Made by a program: the position numbers and the translations under genes
The notes under the pieces: generated by a model
Told to the model about the DNA's origin: nothing
Seen by the model: only the letters and a program-made list of their open reading frames with translations
Databases searched by the model: none
Shown here: piece by piece, positions 1 to 5,123 of the stretch
How the letters are laid out: every line of letters starts with the position of its first letter
How positions within the stretch are numbered: position 1 is the first letter of the stretch
NCBI GenBank assembly: GCA_022759065.1
Contig: JAEMPZ010000077.1
Coordinates: forward strand, 1-5,123
Source of the DNA: Acidobacteriota bacterium
GTDB taxonomy: Bacteria > Acidobacteriota > UBA4820 > DSQY01
Length of the DNA: 5,123 nt
Direction of reading: 5' to 3'

Positions 1-2492
1 ACGAAAGGGAACGCTTTTGGTCCGACAGCTTCAAAAGCCACGGGCGCCGGGAGGCCTTCGCGCCTTCGCGGCGCTTCTGGGGCAAGGAGGCGCTCGCGTC
101 TCTTCTCGCCTCGCCCGGCTGCCTCCGCATCGGGGAATCACCGGCGGGCATTGAAAGCGAAAGGCCCCCCGTTTTTCCGGGGGAACCGATGCGGCTCATG
201 GCCTATCTCGGCGAGCGGGCCAAAGAGGGCTTCCGGGTTCTTCTCCTCTTCAACGGCAAAGGGACTCTTGACCGCGCCAGGGAGATGGCTCGCGACGCCG
301 GGCTGGAGCCTCTTGTGGAGCCACCGCCGGAAGGCGCCATGCCCCCTGGCATCTATCTGGCGGTTGCGCCTGCTTCGGAGGGCGTCTCTCTTCCCCAGGC
401 GCGCCTTATGGCGCTTTGCGAGAAGGAGATATTCGGCCGCCCGCGTCCCGCCTCTGCCCCAGCCGCAAGGCGCGAGGCCTTCTTCTCGCAATTGCGCGAC
501 TTGAAAATAGGCGACGCCGTTGTCCACAGCGACCACGGAGTCGCCCGTTACGCGGGCATAGAGACGCTCGTCCGCGACGGCGCTCGCGAGGACTTTCTGG
601 CGCTCTCTTACGCCGGAGGGGACAAGCTGCTGGTTCCAGTCCAGAGGCTGGATCTCATCCAGAAGTACGTGGGCCCGGAGGGCCACGAGCCGGCGCTTGA
701 CAGGCTTGGAGGCCAGAGCTGGAAGAAGAGGAGCGAGAGGGTTCGGAAGGCCGTCAGGGAGATCGCGCACGACCTTTTGCAGTTGTACGCGCGGCGGCAG
801 ACCGCAAAGGCGGTGGCGGTGGCCCCCGATGGCGTGTGGCAGGCCGAGTTCGAGGCCGCCTTTCCCTACGAGCTTACGCCGGACCAGCAGCGCGCCATAG
901 ACGAGGTCAAGAAGGATCTCGAATCCGACAAGCCGGCGGATCGGATCATCTGCGGGGACGTCGGCTTCGGCAAGACCGAAGTGGCGCTGAGGGCCGCCTT
1001 CAAGGTGGCGGCGGACGGAGGACAGGTCGCCGTCCTCTGTCCCACGACCGTCCTGGCGATGCAGCACTACGAGCGCTTCACGGAGCGCTTCGCCCCATTT
1101 CCATTCAGGGTCGCGATGCTTTCCAGGTTTGTCACGCCGAAGGAGCAGAAGGCGGTCATCAAGGATGCCAACCAGGGGCTGGTTGACGTCCTCATCGGAA
1201 CGCACAGGATACTTTCAAAGGACGTGGTTCTTCCGAACCTGCGGCTCATGATAGTTGACGAGGAGCAGCGCTTCGGTGTGGCGCACAAGGAAAAAATCAA
1301 GCAGGCCAAACACGAGGTTCACGCGCTCACGCTCACCGCCACGCCAATCCCGCGGACGCTGCAGATGGGGCTTTCAAACCTCCTCGAAATGTCCCTGATC
1401 CAGACGCCGCCGAAAGACCGGCTGGCCATAGAGACGCGCGTGCTGCCCTACGACGAAGGTTTGGCCGCCTGGGCGGTTCGCCGCGAGCTTGCCAGGCAGG
1501 GACAGGTTTTCTACGTGCATAACAGGGTCGAAAGCATAGCCGCCTCGGCCGCGCGGCTTCGCGAGATCGTGCCGGAGGCGCGGATAGCGGTGGCCCACGG
1601 GCAGATGCGCGAGAGGGACCTGGAAGAGATCATGATGGCCTTCGTCCACGGCCGTTACGACGTCCTCTGCTCCACCACGATCATAGAAAACGGCATGGAT
1701 CTTCCCCGCGCCAATACCCTGATAGTGGAGAACGCCCAGGACTTCGGCCTTTGCCAGCTCTACCAGCTACGAGGCCGCATAGGCAGGAGCGACGTTCCGG
1801 CCTACGCCTTTCTCCTGACGCCCAAGGGGACCATTCCAACTGGAGACGCGGCGCGGCGCCTCGAAGCGCTCGAGGAGTTCGCCGAGCTGGGCGCGGGCTT
1901 CCGCATCGCGGCGGCGGACCTGGAGCAGCGGGGGGCCGGCACGCTCCTGGGGGCGCGGCAATCCGGGCACATGGCTTCGGTAGGCTTCGAACTCTACATG
2001 CGCCTCCTTGAGGAGGCCGTAGCCGAGGCCAGGGGCGAGGTTCGCGGCCCGAAGGTGAGGTGCGATTTCAACCTGGGGCTGGACCTTTCCGTTCCTTTGG
2101 AGTATATGGAGGAGGTGAACCAGCGCCTCGCCTTCTACCGGGAGCTTTCCCTGGCGGCGAGCGAGGATGAGGTTGATCGCATCGCGGCGGCGAACGAGGA
2201 TCGCTTCGGGCCTTTGCCCGGCGGGGTTTTGGCGTTGTTGCAGGCCGCCAAACTCAAGTTGAGGGCCGAGCGATGCCAGGTTCGCAAGGTAACTAGAAAG
2301 GGTGACGTGCTCTTGATGAAGTTCGAACCTGACGCCATCCTGGACATCCGCGGGCTTTTGCAATTCGCCGCGTCACGGCCCAAGGTCCGCCTTGAACCGA
2401 GCGGCTCCCTTGAAATGGTCATCCTTCCAGGCGAAGGACCGCTGGAGGCCATTTCCAAGGTTCTCGATGCCGCAAGGCCGGGCCCGGCATGA
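1..2492 (+). CDS. mfd: Transcription-repair coupling factor Mfd, 5'-truncated by window edge
   Basis: Mfd is a cytoplasmic ATP-dependent DNA translocase that pushes or removes stalled RNA polymerase and recruits UvrA for nucleotide excision repair. The frame is open from base 3 with no stop, giving 829 visible residues; E. coli Mfd has 1148, so roughly the first 320 (the UvrB-like, UvrA-binding module) lie outside the window. The ATG at 189 is therefore internal. In visible numbering: the end of the N-terminal module and linker domain (1-160); the RNA-polymerase-interacting domain (about 165-265, with HSDHGVARYAG and the LLVPVQRLDLI strand); Walker A GDVGFGKT (318-325); DEEQ box (419-422); TATPIPRTL (from 445); helicase motif VI QLRGRIGR (588-595); the following TRG-like stretch with DLEQRGAG and GFELYMRLLEEA; and the C-terminal D7 domain (from about 684). 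Motif V reads TTIIENGMDLP where many homologues have ETGID or ESGLD. It ends in an ATGA overlap with the next gene. Confidence 0.98.
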   Translation, partial: ERERFWSDSFKSHGRREAFAPSRRFWGKEALASLLASPGCLRIGESPAGIESERPPVFPGEPMRLMAYLGERAKEGFRVLLLFNGKGTLDRAREMARDAGLEPLVEPPPEGAMPPGIYLAVAPASEGVSLPQARLMALCEKEIFGRPRPASAPAARREAFFSQLRDLKIGDAVVHSDHGVARYAGIETLVRDGAREDFLALSYAGGDKLLVPVQRLDLIQKYVGPEGHEPALDRLGGQSWKKRSERVRKAVREIAHDLLQLYARRQTAKAVAVAPDGVWQAEFEAAFPYELTPDQQRAIDEVKKDLESDKPADRIICGDVGFGKTEVALRAAFKVAADGGQVAVLCPTTVLAMQHYERFTERFAPFPFRVAMLSRFVTPKEQKAVIKDANQGLVDVLIGTHRILSKDVVLPNLRLMIVDEEQRFGVAHKEKIKQAKHEVHALTLTATPIPRTLQMGLSNLLEMSLIQTPPKDRLAIETRVLPYDEGLAAWAVRRELARQGQVFYVHNRVESIAASAARLREIVPEARIAVAHGQMRERDLEEIMMAFVHGRYDVLCSTTIIENGMDLPRANTLIVENAQDFGLCQLYQLRGRIGRSDVPAYAFLLTPKGTIPTGDAARRLEALEEFAELGAGFRIAAADLEQRGAGTLLGARQSGHMASVGFELYMRLLEEAVAEARGEVRGPKVRCDFNLGLDLSVPLEYMEEVNQRLAFYRELSLAASEDEVDRIAAANEDRFGPLPGGVLALLQAAKLKLRAERCQVRKVTRKGDVLLMKFEPDAILDIRGLLQFAASRPKVRLEPSGSLEMVILPGEGPLEAISKVLDAARPGPA

Positions 2493-3343
2493 GAAAGTAT
2501 CTTCTCGGGCCATTCGCGCTGGTTGTTCTGCTCGCGTGCGCGCAGGACCCGCTTAAAAAGCTTGAGCGCGACCCCGGCGTGCTGGCTGTCGTCGGCAGGT
2601 ATTGGATTTCAAGGGAGGACTTCAGCCGCTCGGTCACTTACGCCCACGACGGCGGCCCGGCTGAAGACCTTTTGCAGAGCAGGATTTGGGATGGCCTCGT
2701 GAACGACGTCCTTGTGCTTAACGACGTTACTGAGGCGGCAGGCGCTCCCGTACCGCCCGTGCCCCTGGGCCCTTACTCGGACCCGAAGCGGCGCGAGGAT
2801 GCGGTGCGCCAAGCGCTAGAGGAGAAGCTCTTTTCAAAAATCACCATAAGCGACGCCGAGGTGGCGCACGCATACCACGAAAGCCTCGCCGACTACCAAA
2901 AGGGCCGCGGAGTGTTGCTGCGCTCGATGCTCCTGATTGGCGAGGCGCAAGCCCAGGAGGCGCGGCGCCTTTTGCTGTCCGGCCACTCTTTTGTTGACGT
3001 GGCCAGGCTCTATTCCGCGGCGCCGGACCATGGCGCCGCGCAGTATTTCGAAGACGGCGAACTCCCCGAGTACCTCCGGTCCGTCGTTGGCGGGCTGAAG
3101 CCCGGCCAGCCTTCGGCTCCAATAGAGGCTGGCCTTGGGAATTACCAGATAATTCTCATCGAGAAAAGGTTCGAACACTACCAGGTTCCGCTGGAGGAGG
3201 CCGCGCCGATAATCAGGCTTCGGCTGTCCGACGAGGCGCAGGAGCGCCTGCAGGCGCAGTACCTGGCCTCCCTGCGAGAGCGCTTTGCCACGGTCATTTT
3301 CAGCAACAAACTTCCGTTTCACTACGAAAAGGAGACGCCATGA
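2489..3343 (+). CDS. Putative lipoprotein with SurA/PpiC (parvulin)-like foldase domain
   Basis: This 284-residue protein is probably a membrane-anchored periplasmic folding factor resembling PrsA/PpiC proteins. It starts with MRK and a hydrophobic stretch ending LLAC, with Cys17 as the likely lipidated residue (lipobox L14-L15-A16-C17; Leu at -2 is less usual). Residues 30-135 look like a helical SurA-type chaperone region (VVGRYWISREDF, then helices). Residues 141-227 fit a parvulin domain: SMLLIGEAQAQEARRLL, a G-SFVDVARLYS segment, then GLGNYQIILIEKR. The His usual in the 'HIL' strand is Met147, the His usual in 'GYHIIK' is Gln220, and the GGDLG turn is degenerate, so prolyl isomerase activity is doubtful and a chaperone role more likely. 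The start overlaps the mfd stop by four bases. Only a weak AAGG at 2474-2477 precedes it, so translation probably depends on coupling to mfd. The family call is from motif pattern only. Confidence 0.85.
   Translation: MRKYLLGPFALVVLLACAQDPLKKLERDPGVLAVVGRYWISREDFSRSVTYAHDGGPAEDLLQSRIWDGLVNDVLVLNDVTEAAGAPVPPVPLGPYSDPKRREDAVRQALEEKLFSKITISDAEVAHAYHESLADYQKGRGVLLRSMLLIGEAQAQEARRLLLSGHSFVDVARLYSAAPDHGAAQYFEDGELPEYLRSVVGGLKPGQPSAPIEAGLGNYQIILIEKRFEHYQVPLEEAAPIIRLRLSDEAQERLQAQYLASLRERFATVIFSNKLPFHYEKETP
3329..3334 (+). promoter_or_regulatory. Ribosome binding site of the SurA-like gene
   Basis: AAGGAG lies five bases before the ATG at 3340, inside the end of the lipoprotein gene. It is the best Shine-Dalgarno sequence in the three-gene operon and fixes the start. 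The SurA-like protein may therefore be translated both by coupling and by independent initiation, unlike the lipoprotein, which has only a weak site. Confidence 0.8.
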
Positions 3344-4290
3344 ACCGGTTAGCCCTTCCCTTTCTTTTTTGCGCCGCCGCCACGGTTGTTTCGGCCCAGG
3401 TCATCGAGGAGGTGGTCATAAAGGTCAACGACGCCATCGTGACCAAGAGCGAGTACGACAGCCGCCTCCAACAGACGATTGAAGGCATCAAGCGCGAGTA
3501 TAAAGGCCCCGACCTCGAGCAACAGCTCCAGGAAGTCCCGCAGCGGCTCATCGAGCAGATGACAGAGGAGCTTCTTCTCGTGGAAAAGGCCAAGCAGCTT
3601 TACAACATTGACGCCATAGTGGACATGCAGGTCGAGAACTTCATGAAGGAGAACAAGCTCGCGACGAAGGAGGATCTGAGCAAGGCGCTGGAGAAAGAGG
3701 GCCTCACCATGGCCGACTTTCGCAAGCAGGTCACGATGATCTTCATCCCTGAATTCATGAAGAGCCGTGAGGTCAGGAACAAGATATCGGTGACTACCGA
3801 CGAAATCAAGGATTACTTCAATGCCCACAAGGACAAGTTTGGCCAGAAGCCGCAGGTTGATCTTCAGGAGATTCTCATCCTGAAGGACGATCACACGGCG
3901 GCCCAGGCCAAGGCGCTCTATGAACAGATACAGAGGGAGCTCGCCCAGGGCAAGGATTTCGGCGCGCTGGCGAAGATATACTCCCAAGCCTTCTCGCGCG
4001 ACAAGGACGGGAACGCCGGCACGTTTTTCCCAGGCGACTTGAGCCCTGATCTCTCGCAGCCCGTCTTCGCGCTGAAGCCCGGACAGGTGACGCCCCTCTT
4101 GGAGACCAAGGCCGGCTGGTACATTTTCAAGATCGTCTCGCGGCGCGAGGCGAAGCCGCCGACGCTCGACGAGTCGCGCGACGCGATTATCGAGGCGCTG
4201 AAGGAGCAGAAGTTCAAACAGGCCTACCAGGACTACATCAAGGAGTTGAAGGCCGAGAACTTCGTCTGGATCAACCCCAAGTACGTGTAA
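3340..4290 (+). CDS. SurA-like periplasmic chaperone / PpiC-type peptidylprolyl isomerase
   Basis: This 316-residue exported protein fits the SurA class of periplasmic chaperones, which in diderms escort outer-membrane proteins. An N-terminal signal peptide (hydrophobic residues 4-17) ends VSA, with likely cleavage after Ala19. Residues 21-160 form the SurA N-terminal chaperone fold (VVIKVNDAIVTKSEYD, RLIEQMTEELLLVEKAKQL, LTMADFRKQV). Residues 172-267 are one parvulin domain (QEILILKDD, then GKDFGALAKIYS, LKPGQVTPLLE, GWYIFKIVSR), followed by a C-terminal helix and a strand ending FVWINPKYV, which usually packs back on the N-terminal domain. E. coli SurA has two parvulin domains; this has one. 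The conserved parvulin histidines are replaced by Glu177 and Tyr261. The start is fixed by AAGGAG five bases upstream and by an ATGA overlap with the preceding gene, so it is the third gene of the mfd operon. It is too diverged to name surA with certainty. Confidence 0.9.
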   Translation: MNRLALPFLFCAAATVVSAQVIEEVVIKVNDAIVTKSEYDSRLQQTIEGIKREYKGPDLEQQLQEVPQRLIEQMTEELLLVEKAKQLYNIDAIVDMQVENFMKENKLATKEDLSKALEKEGLTMADFRKQVTMIFIPEFMKSREVRNKISVTTDEIKDYFNAHKDKFGQKPQVDLQEILILKDDHTAAQAKALYEQIQRELAQGKDFGALAKIYSQAFSRDKDGNAGTFFPGDLSPDLSQPVFALKPGQVTPLLETKAGWYIFKIVSRREAKPPTLDESRDAIIEALKEQKFKQAYQDYIKELKAENFVWINPKYV

Positions 4291-4296
4291 CCCGAT

Positions 4297-4313
4297 CCCG
4301 CGATTGAAGCGGG
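4297..4313 (+). terminator. Weak GC hairpin just after the mfd operon
   Basis: CCCGC (4297-4301) can pair with GCGGG (4309-4313) around a 7-base loop, starting seven bases after the stop of the SurA-like gene. No T tract follows directly; the first T runs are at 4406-4412 and 4454-4458, inside and after the heptad hairpin. It may protect the 3' end or contribute to termination, but it is not a canonical intrinsic terminator. The position supports it more than the structure does. Confidence 0.3.
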
Positions 4314-4335
4314 GCGGCGGCCGAGATCAGTGCAA

Positions 4336-4398
4336 GTGTGAAGTGTGAAGGCGGAAGCGTGAGGTGTTGTGAGTTAAGAGTTAGGAGTTATGGGTTGT
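4336..4398 (+). repeat. Degenerate heptad array, GTGTGAA then GAGTTNN units
   Basis: Nine consecutive 7-base units are in register: two exact GTGTGAA (4336-4349), GGCGGAA and GCGTGAG (4350-4363), a transitional GTGTTGT (4364-4370), GAGTTAA, GAGTTAG and GAGTTAT (4371-4391), and GGGTTGT (4392-4398). The phase is kept while the unit sequence changes. Seven-base tandem repeats of this sort are known from cyanobacterial intergenic DNA (STRR sequences); no family can be assigned here. The last four units are the left arm of an inverted repeat with 4416-4443. Confidence 0.85.
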
Positions 4399-4415
4399 GG
4401 TACTGTTTTTTTACT

Positions 4416-4451
4416 TCAACTCAAAACTCACAACTCAAAACTCAAAACCTC
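4416..4451 (-). repeat. Inverted partner heptad array, AACTCNN units
   Basis: Five 7-base units run CAACTCA, AAACTCA, CAACTCA, AAACTCA, AAACCTC (4417-4451). Read on the other strand they are GAGTTNN units, matching the array to the left. Aligning 4371-4398 with the reverse complement of 4416-4443 gives 21 of 28 matches by my count, the differences falling mainly in the two variable positions of each unit. The RNA could form a long imperfect stem with a 17-base loop (4399-4415) that contains seven T. The TTTTT at 4454-4458 just after the arm could let the structure act as a terminator, but the stem is AT-rich and interrupted. Confidence 0.85.
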
Positions 4452-4465
4452 TCTTTTTCGCGTTA

Positions 4466-4500
4466 CGCCCAATACACTTCAGCCTGCAGCCTGTAGCCCA
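4466..4500 (+). repeat. Third heptad array, CAGCCTG units, ahead of the rqcP-like gene
   Basis: CAGCCTG occurs twice in tandem (4480-4493), followed by the variant TAGCCCA (4494-4500). CGCCCAA and TACACTT (4466-4479) continue the 7-base phase but resemble the unit poorly. The array stops three bases before the Shine-Dalgarno sequence of the next gene. The TACACTT unit resembles the reverse complement of the GTGTGAA units at 4336-4349, so it may be a decayed partner of them. Confidence 0.65.
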
Positions 4501-4503
4501 GAT

Positions 4504-4508
4504 AGGAG
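4504..4508 (+). promoter_or_regulatory. Ribosome binding site selecting the TTG start of the rqcP-like gene
   Basis: AGGAG is followed by a 6-base spacer and TTG at 4515. The frame is closed just upstream by TAG at 4503-4505, so no earlier start is possible, and the resulting N-terminus MRLDRFLK matches the family. No convincing promoter was seen in 4291-4503. Confidence 0.82.
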
Positions 4509-4514
4509 CGCCGC

Positions 4515-4781
4515 TTGCGTTTGGACAGGTTCCTTAAAAACACGCGCCTTGAGAAGAGGCGTGCCGTCGCGAAGCGCGACGCCGACTCGGGCCGCATTCT
4601 GCTCAACGGGCGCCCAGCGAAACCGGGAAAAGATGTGCGCCCTGGAGACGTGCTGACGGTCGTGGCGGAAGAGCCCGATGGAGGCGCGAGTGAGATTGTC
4701 TACGAAGTGCTCGCCCTGCCTGAACACCCGGTCCAGAAGGGCCAGGAGCCGCTGTACTATAAAAGAAAGTATGAAGGTTGA
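4515..4781 (+). CDS. rqcP: S4-domain RNA-binding protein, RqcP (YabO)/Hsp15 family
   Basis: This 88-residue basic protein is a short S4-domain protein like B. subtilis RqcP (YabO, about 86 residues) and E. coli Hsp15. RqcP binds obstructed 50S subunits and helps RqcH add C-terminal alanine tails in ribosome-associated quality control. The S4 fold covers about residues 1-60: MRLDRFLK, RLEKRRAVAK, then the loop SGRILLNGRPAKPGKDVRPGD and the strand VLTVV. These match the RqcP/YabO pattern (MRLDKFLK, KRR, GRI-NG--AK, V-PGD) better than the longer Hsp15 type; the two are related, so the symbol is a best estimate. It starts with TTG, set by a good AGGAG and an upstream in-frame stop. The last codons (Tyr-Glu-Gly-stop) lie inside a GTATGAA-type heptad array, so the C-terminal tail appears to be written by the repeat. 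In B. subtilis yabO also lies a few genes downstream of mfd. No RqcH gene is visible. Confidence 0.92.
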   Translation: MRLDRFLKNTRLEKRRAVAKRDADSGRILLNGRPAKPGKDVRPGDVLTVVAEEPDGGASEIVYEVLALPEHPVQKGQEPLYYKRKYEG

Positions 4782-4796
4782 ATTATGAAGGATGAA
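4769..4796 (+). repeat. GTATGAA heptad array overlapping the end of the rqcP-like gene
   Basis: Four units in register: GTATGAA, GGTTGAA, TTATGAA, GGATGAA. The first two cover the last three codons and the stop of the rqcP-like gene (TGA at 4779-4781). The unit differs by one base from the GTGTGAA units upstream of the gene. It is the left arm of an inverted repeat with 4850-4877. Confidence 0.82.
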
Positions 4797-4849
4797 TTAA
4801 CGAAAAAAGGAAAGTGCTGCGCCTGGCTGCAAGAAAGGAAGTACATCAC

Positions 4850-4884
4850 TTCATACTTCATACCTCATACTTCATACTTTCATT
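4850..4884 (-). repeat. Inverted partner heptad array, TTCATAC units, ahead of dus
   Basis: Units TTCATAC, TTCATAC, CTCATAC, TTCATAC (4850-4877) are followed by a decayed TTTCATT (4878-4884). The reverse complement of 4850-4877 matches 4769-4796 at 23 of 28 positions by my count, giving a possible stem around a 53-base spacer (4797-4849). The spacer contains GCTGC twice and, on the opposite strand, GCAGCCAGG, which may be a decayed copy of the CAGCCTG units upstream of rqcP. No gene is visible in it. The array ends only 7 to 14 bases before the dus start, where a Shine-Dalgarno sequence would normally be. Confidence 0.85.
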
Positions 4885-4891
4885 TCCCGCG

Positions 4892-5123
4892 ATGACCTCC
4901 CCCCTGAAGCCATTCAAGATCGGTCCCGTCACCATTGACCCCCCGTTGGCGCTGGCGCCGATGGCGGGGCTTACCGACGTGACCTTCCGAAGGGTCGTCC
5001 GCTCCGCGGGTGGCGTCGGCCTGGCCGTCTCCAAAATCGTCTCAGCCGAAGGACTGACGCGTGGCAACATGGAGGCCGCCGAGTTTCTCGCCATCGGTCC
5101 AGGCGAGCACCCCATATCGCTTC
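4892..5123 (+). CDS. tRNA-dihydrouridine synthase, 3'-truncated by window edge
   Basis: Dus enzymes are FMN-dependent flavoproteins that reduce specific uridines in tRNA to dihydrouridine using NADPH. Only the first 77 residues of a protein normally about 310-350 long are present. They begin the TIM barrel: FKIGPVTIDPPLALAPMAG, the FMN-binding signature LAPMAGLTDVTFRRV (from residue 21), then SKIVSAEGL (47-55) at the place of the usual S/T-E-M-V-S-A strand, and the start of GEHPISL, which normally runs into the VQLFG strand. Lys48 stands where Glu is usual, a mild oddity. The catalytic Cys lies beyond the window, so the subfamily (DusB-like or other) cannot be decided. ATG at 4892 is the first plausible start, but it has no Shine-Dalgarno sequence; the leader is occupied by heptad repeats. 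No promoter was recognised. Confidence 0.93.
   Translation, partial: MTSPLKPFKIGPVTIDPPLALAPMAGLTDVTFRRVVRSAGGVGLAVSKIVSAEGLTRGNMEAAEFLAIGPGEHPISL

Noticed and set aside
138..1205. 355-residue open frame on the - strand opposite mfd
   Set aside because: It is antisense to clear Mfd domains, its composition is Arg/Leu/Gly-rich as expected from GC-rich shadow frames, and it shows no recognisable motif.
189..2492. mfd starting at the ATG at 189
   Set aside because: The same frame is open to the left edge and its upstream residues continue the Mfd N-terminal module; there is no reason to start translation inside it.
3349..3987. 212-residue open frame on the - strand opposite the SurA-like gene
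   Set aside because: It is Leu/Val/His-rich shadow sequence covering a well-supported gene with a ribosome binding site; no signal or domain of its own.
4291..4514. Promoter for the rqcP-like gene
   Set aside because: No pair of -35/-10-like hexamers at good spacing stands out, and the repetitive AT-rich heptads make chance matches likely.
4390..4656. Small + strand open frame overlapping the rqcP-like gene
   Set aside because: It crosses the repeat region, lacks a ribosome binding site and overlaps a conserved S4-domain gene in another frame.
4797..4849. Small RNA gene or attachment site in the spacer between the GTATGAA arms
   Set aside because: No promoter, stable local hairpin, tRNA-like end or direct-repeat boundary was seen; only a short GCTGC repeat.
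4336..4884. CRISPR array
   Set aside because: Units are 7 bases, contiguous and degenerate, without unique spacers of regular length.

Overview
The window is about 5.1 kb of GC-rich bacterial chromosome with every gene on the + strand. It holds the 3' part of mfd (transcription-repair coupling factor), two periplasmic-type foldase/chaperone genes of the parvulin/SurA class, a short S4-domain RNA-binding gene (RqcP/Hsp15 family), and the 5' end of a tRNA-dihydrouridine synthase gene cut by the right edge. A lipoprotein-type and a Sec-type SurA-like protein made in one unit suggest a diderm (Gram-negative) organism. An mfd gene followed by PpiC/SurA genes, with frequent ATA and AGG codons in a GC-rich background, recalls Acidobacteriota or the former Deltaproteobacteria. 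That placement is an inference and not firm.

Layout: mfd (left edge to 2492), the lipoprotein gene (2489-3343) and the SurA-like gene (3340-4290) are joined by two ATGA stop/start overlaps, so they are almost certainly one translationally coupled operon. Then come a 224-base intergenic stretch, the rqcP-like gene (4515-4781, TTG start), a 110-base intergenic stretch, and the dus gene from 4892.

The two intergenic stretches are the unusual part. Both consist largely of degenerate 7-base repeats. Upstream of rqcP there are GTGTGAA-type units, GAGTTNN-type units with an inverted partner array, and CAGCCTG-type units. Downstream there are GTATGAA-type units with an inverted partner array. The inverted arrays could fold into two long imperfect hairpins. 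The downstream left arm runs into rqcP and supplies its last codons and its stop, and its right arm lies where a ribosome binding site for dus would be expected.

Functionally, Mfd removes stalled RNA polymerase and recruits nucleotide excision repair. The two exported proteins probably assist folding or transit of envelope proteins, although both parvulin-like domains appear to lack the usual conserved histidines. The RqcP-like protein should act on stalled large ribosomal subunits, and Dus modifies tRNA. The genes are recognisable housekeeping families. No new enzymatic system is visible; the heptad-repeat mosaic around rqcP is the feature most worth following up.
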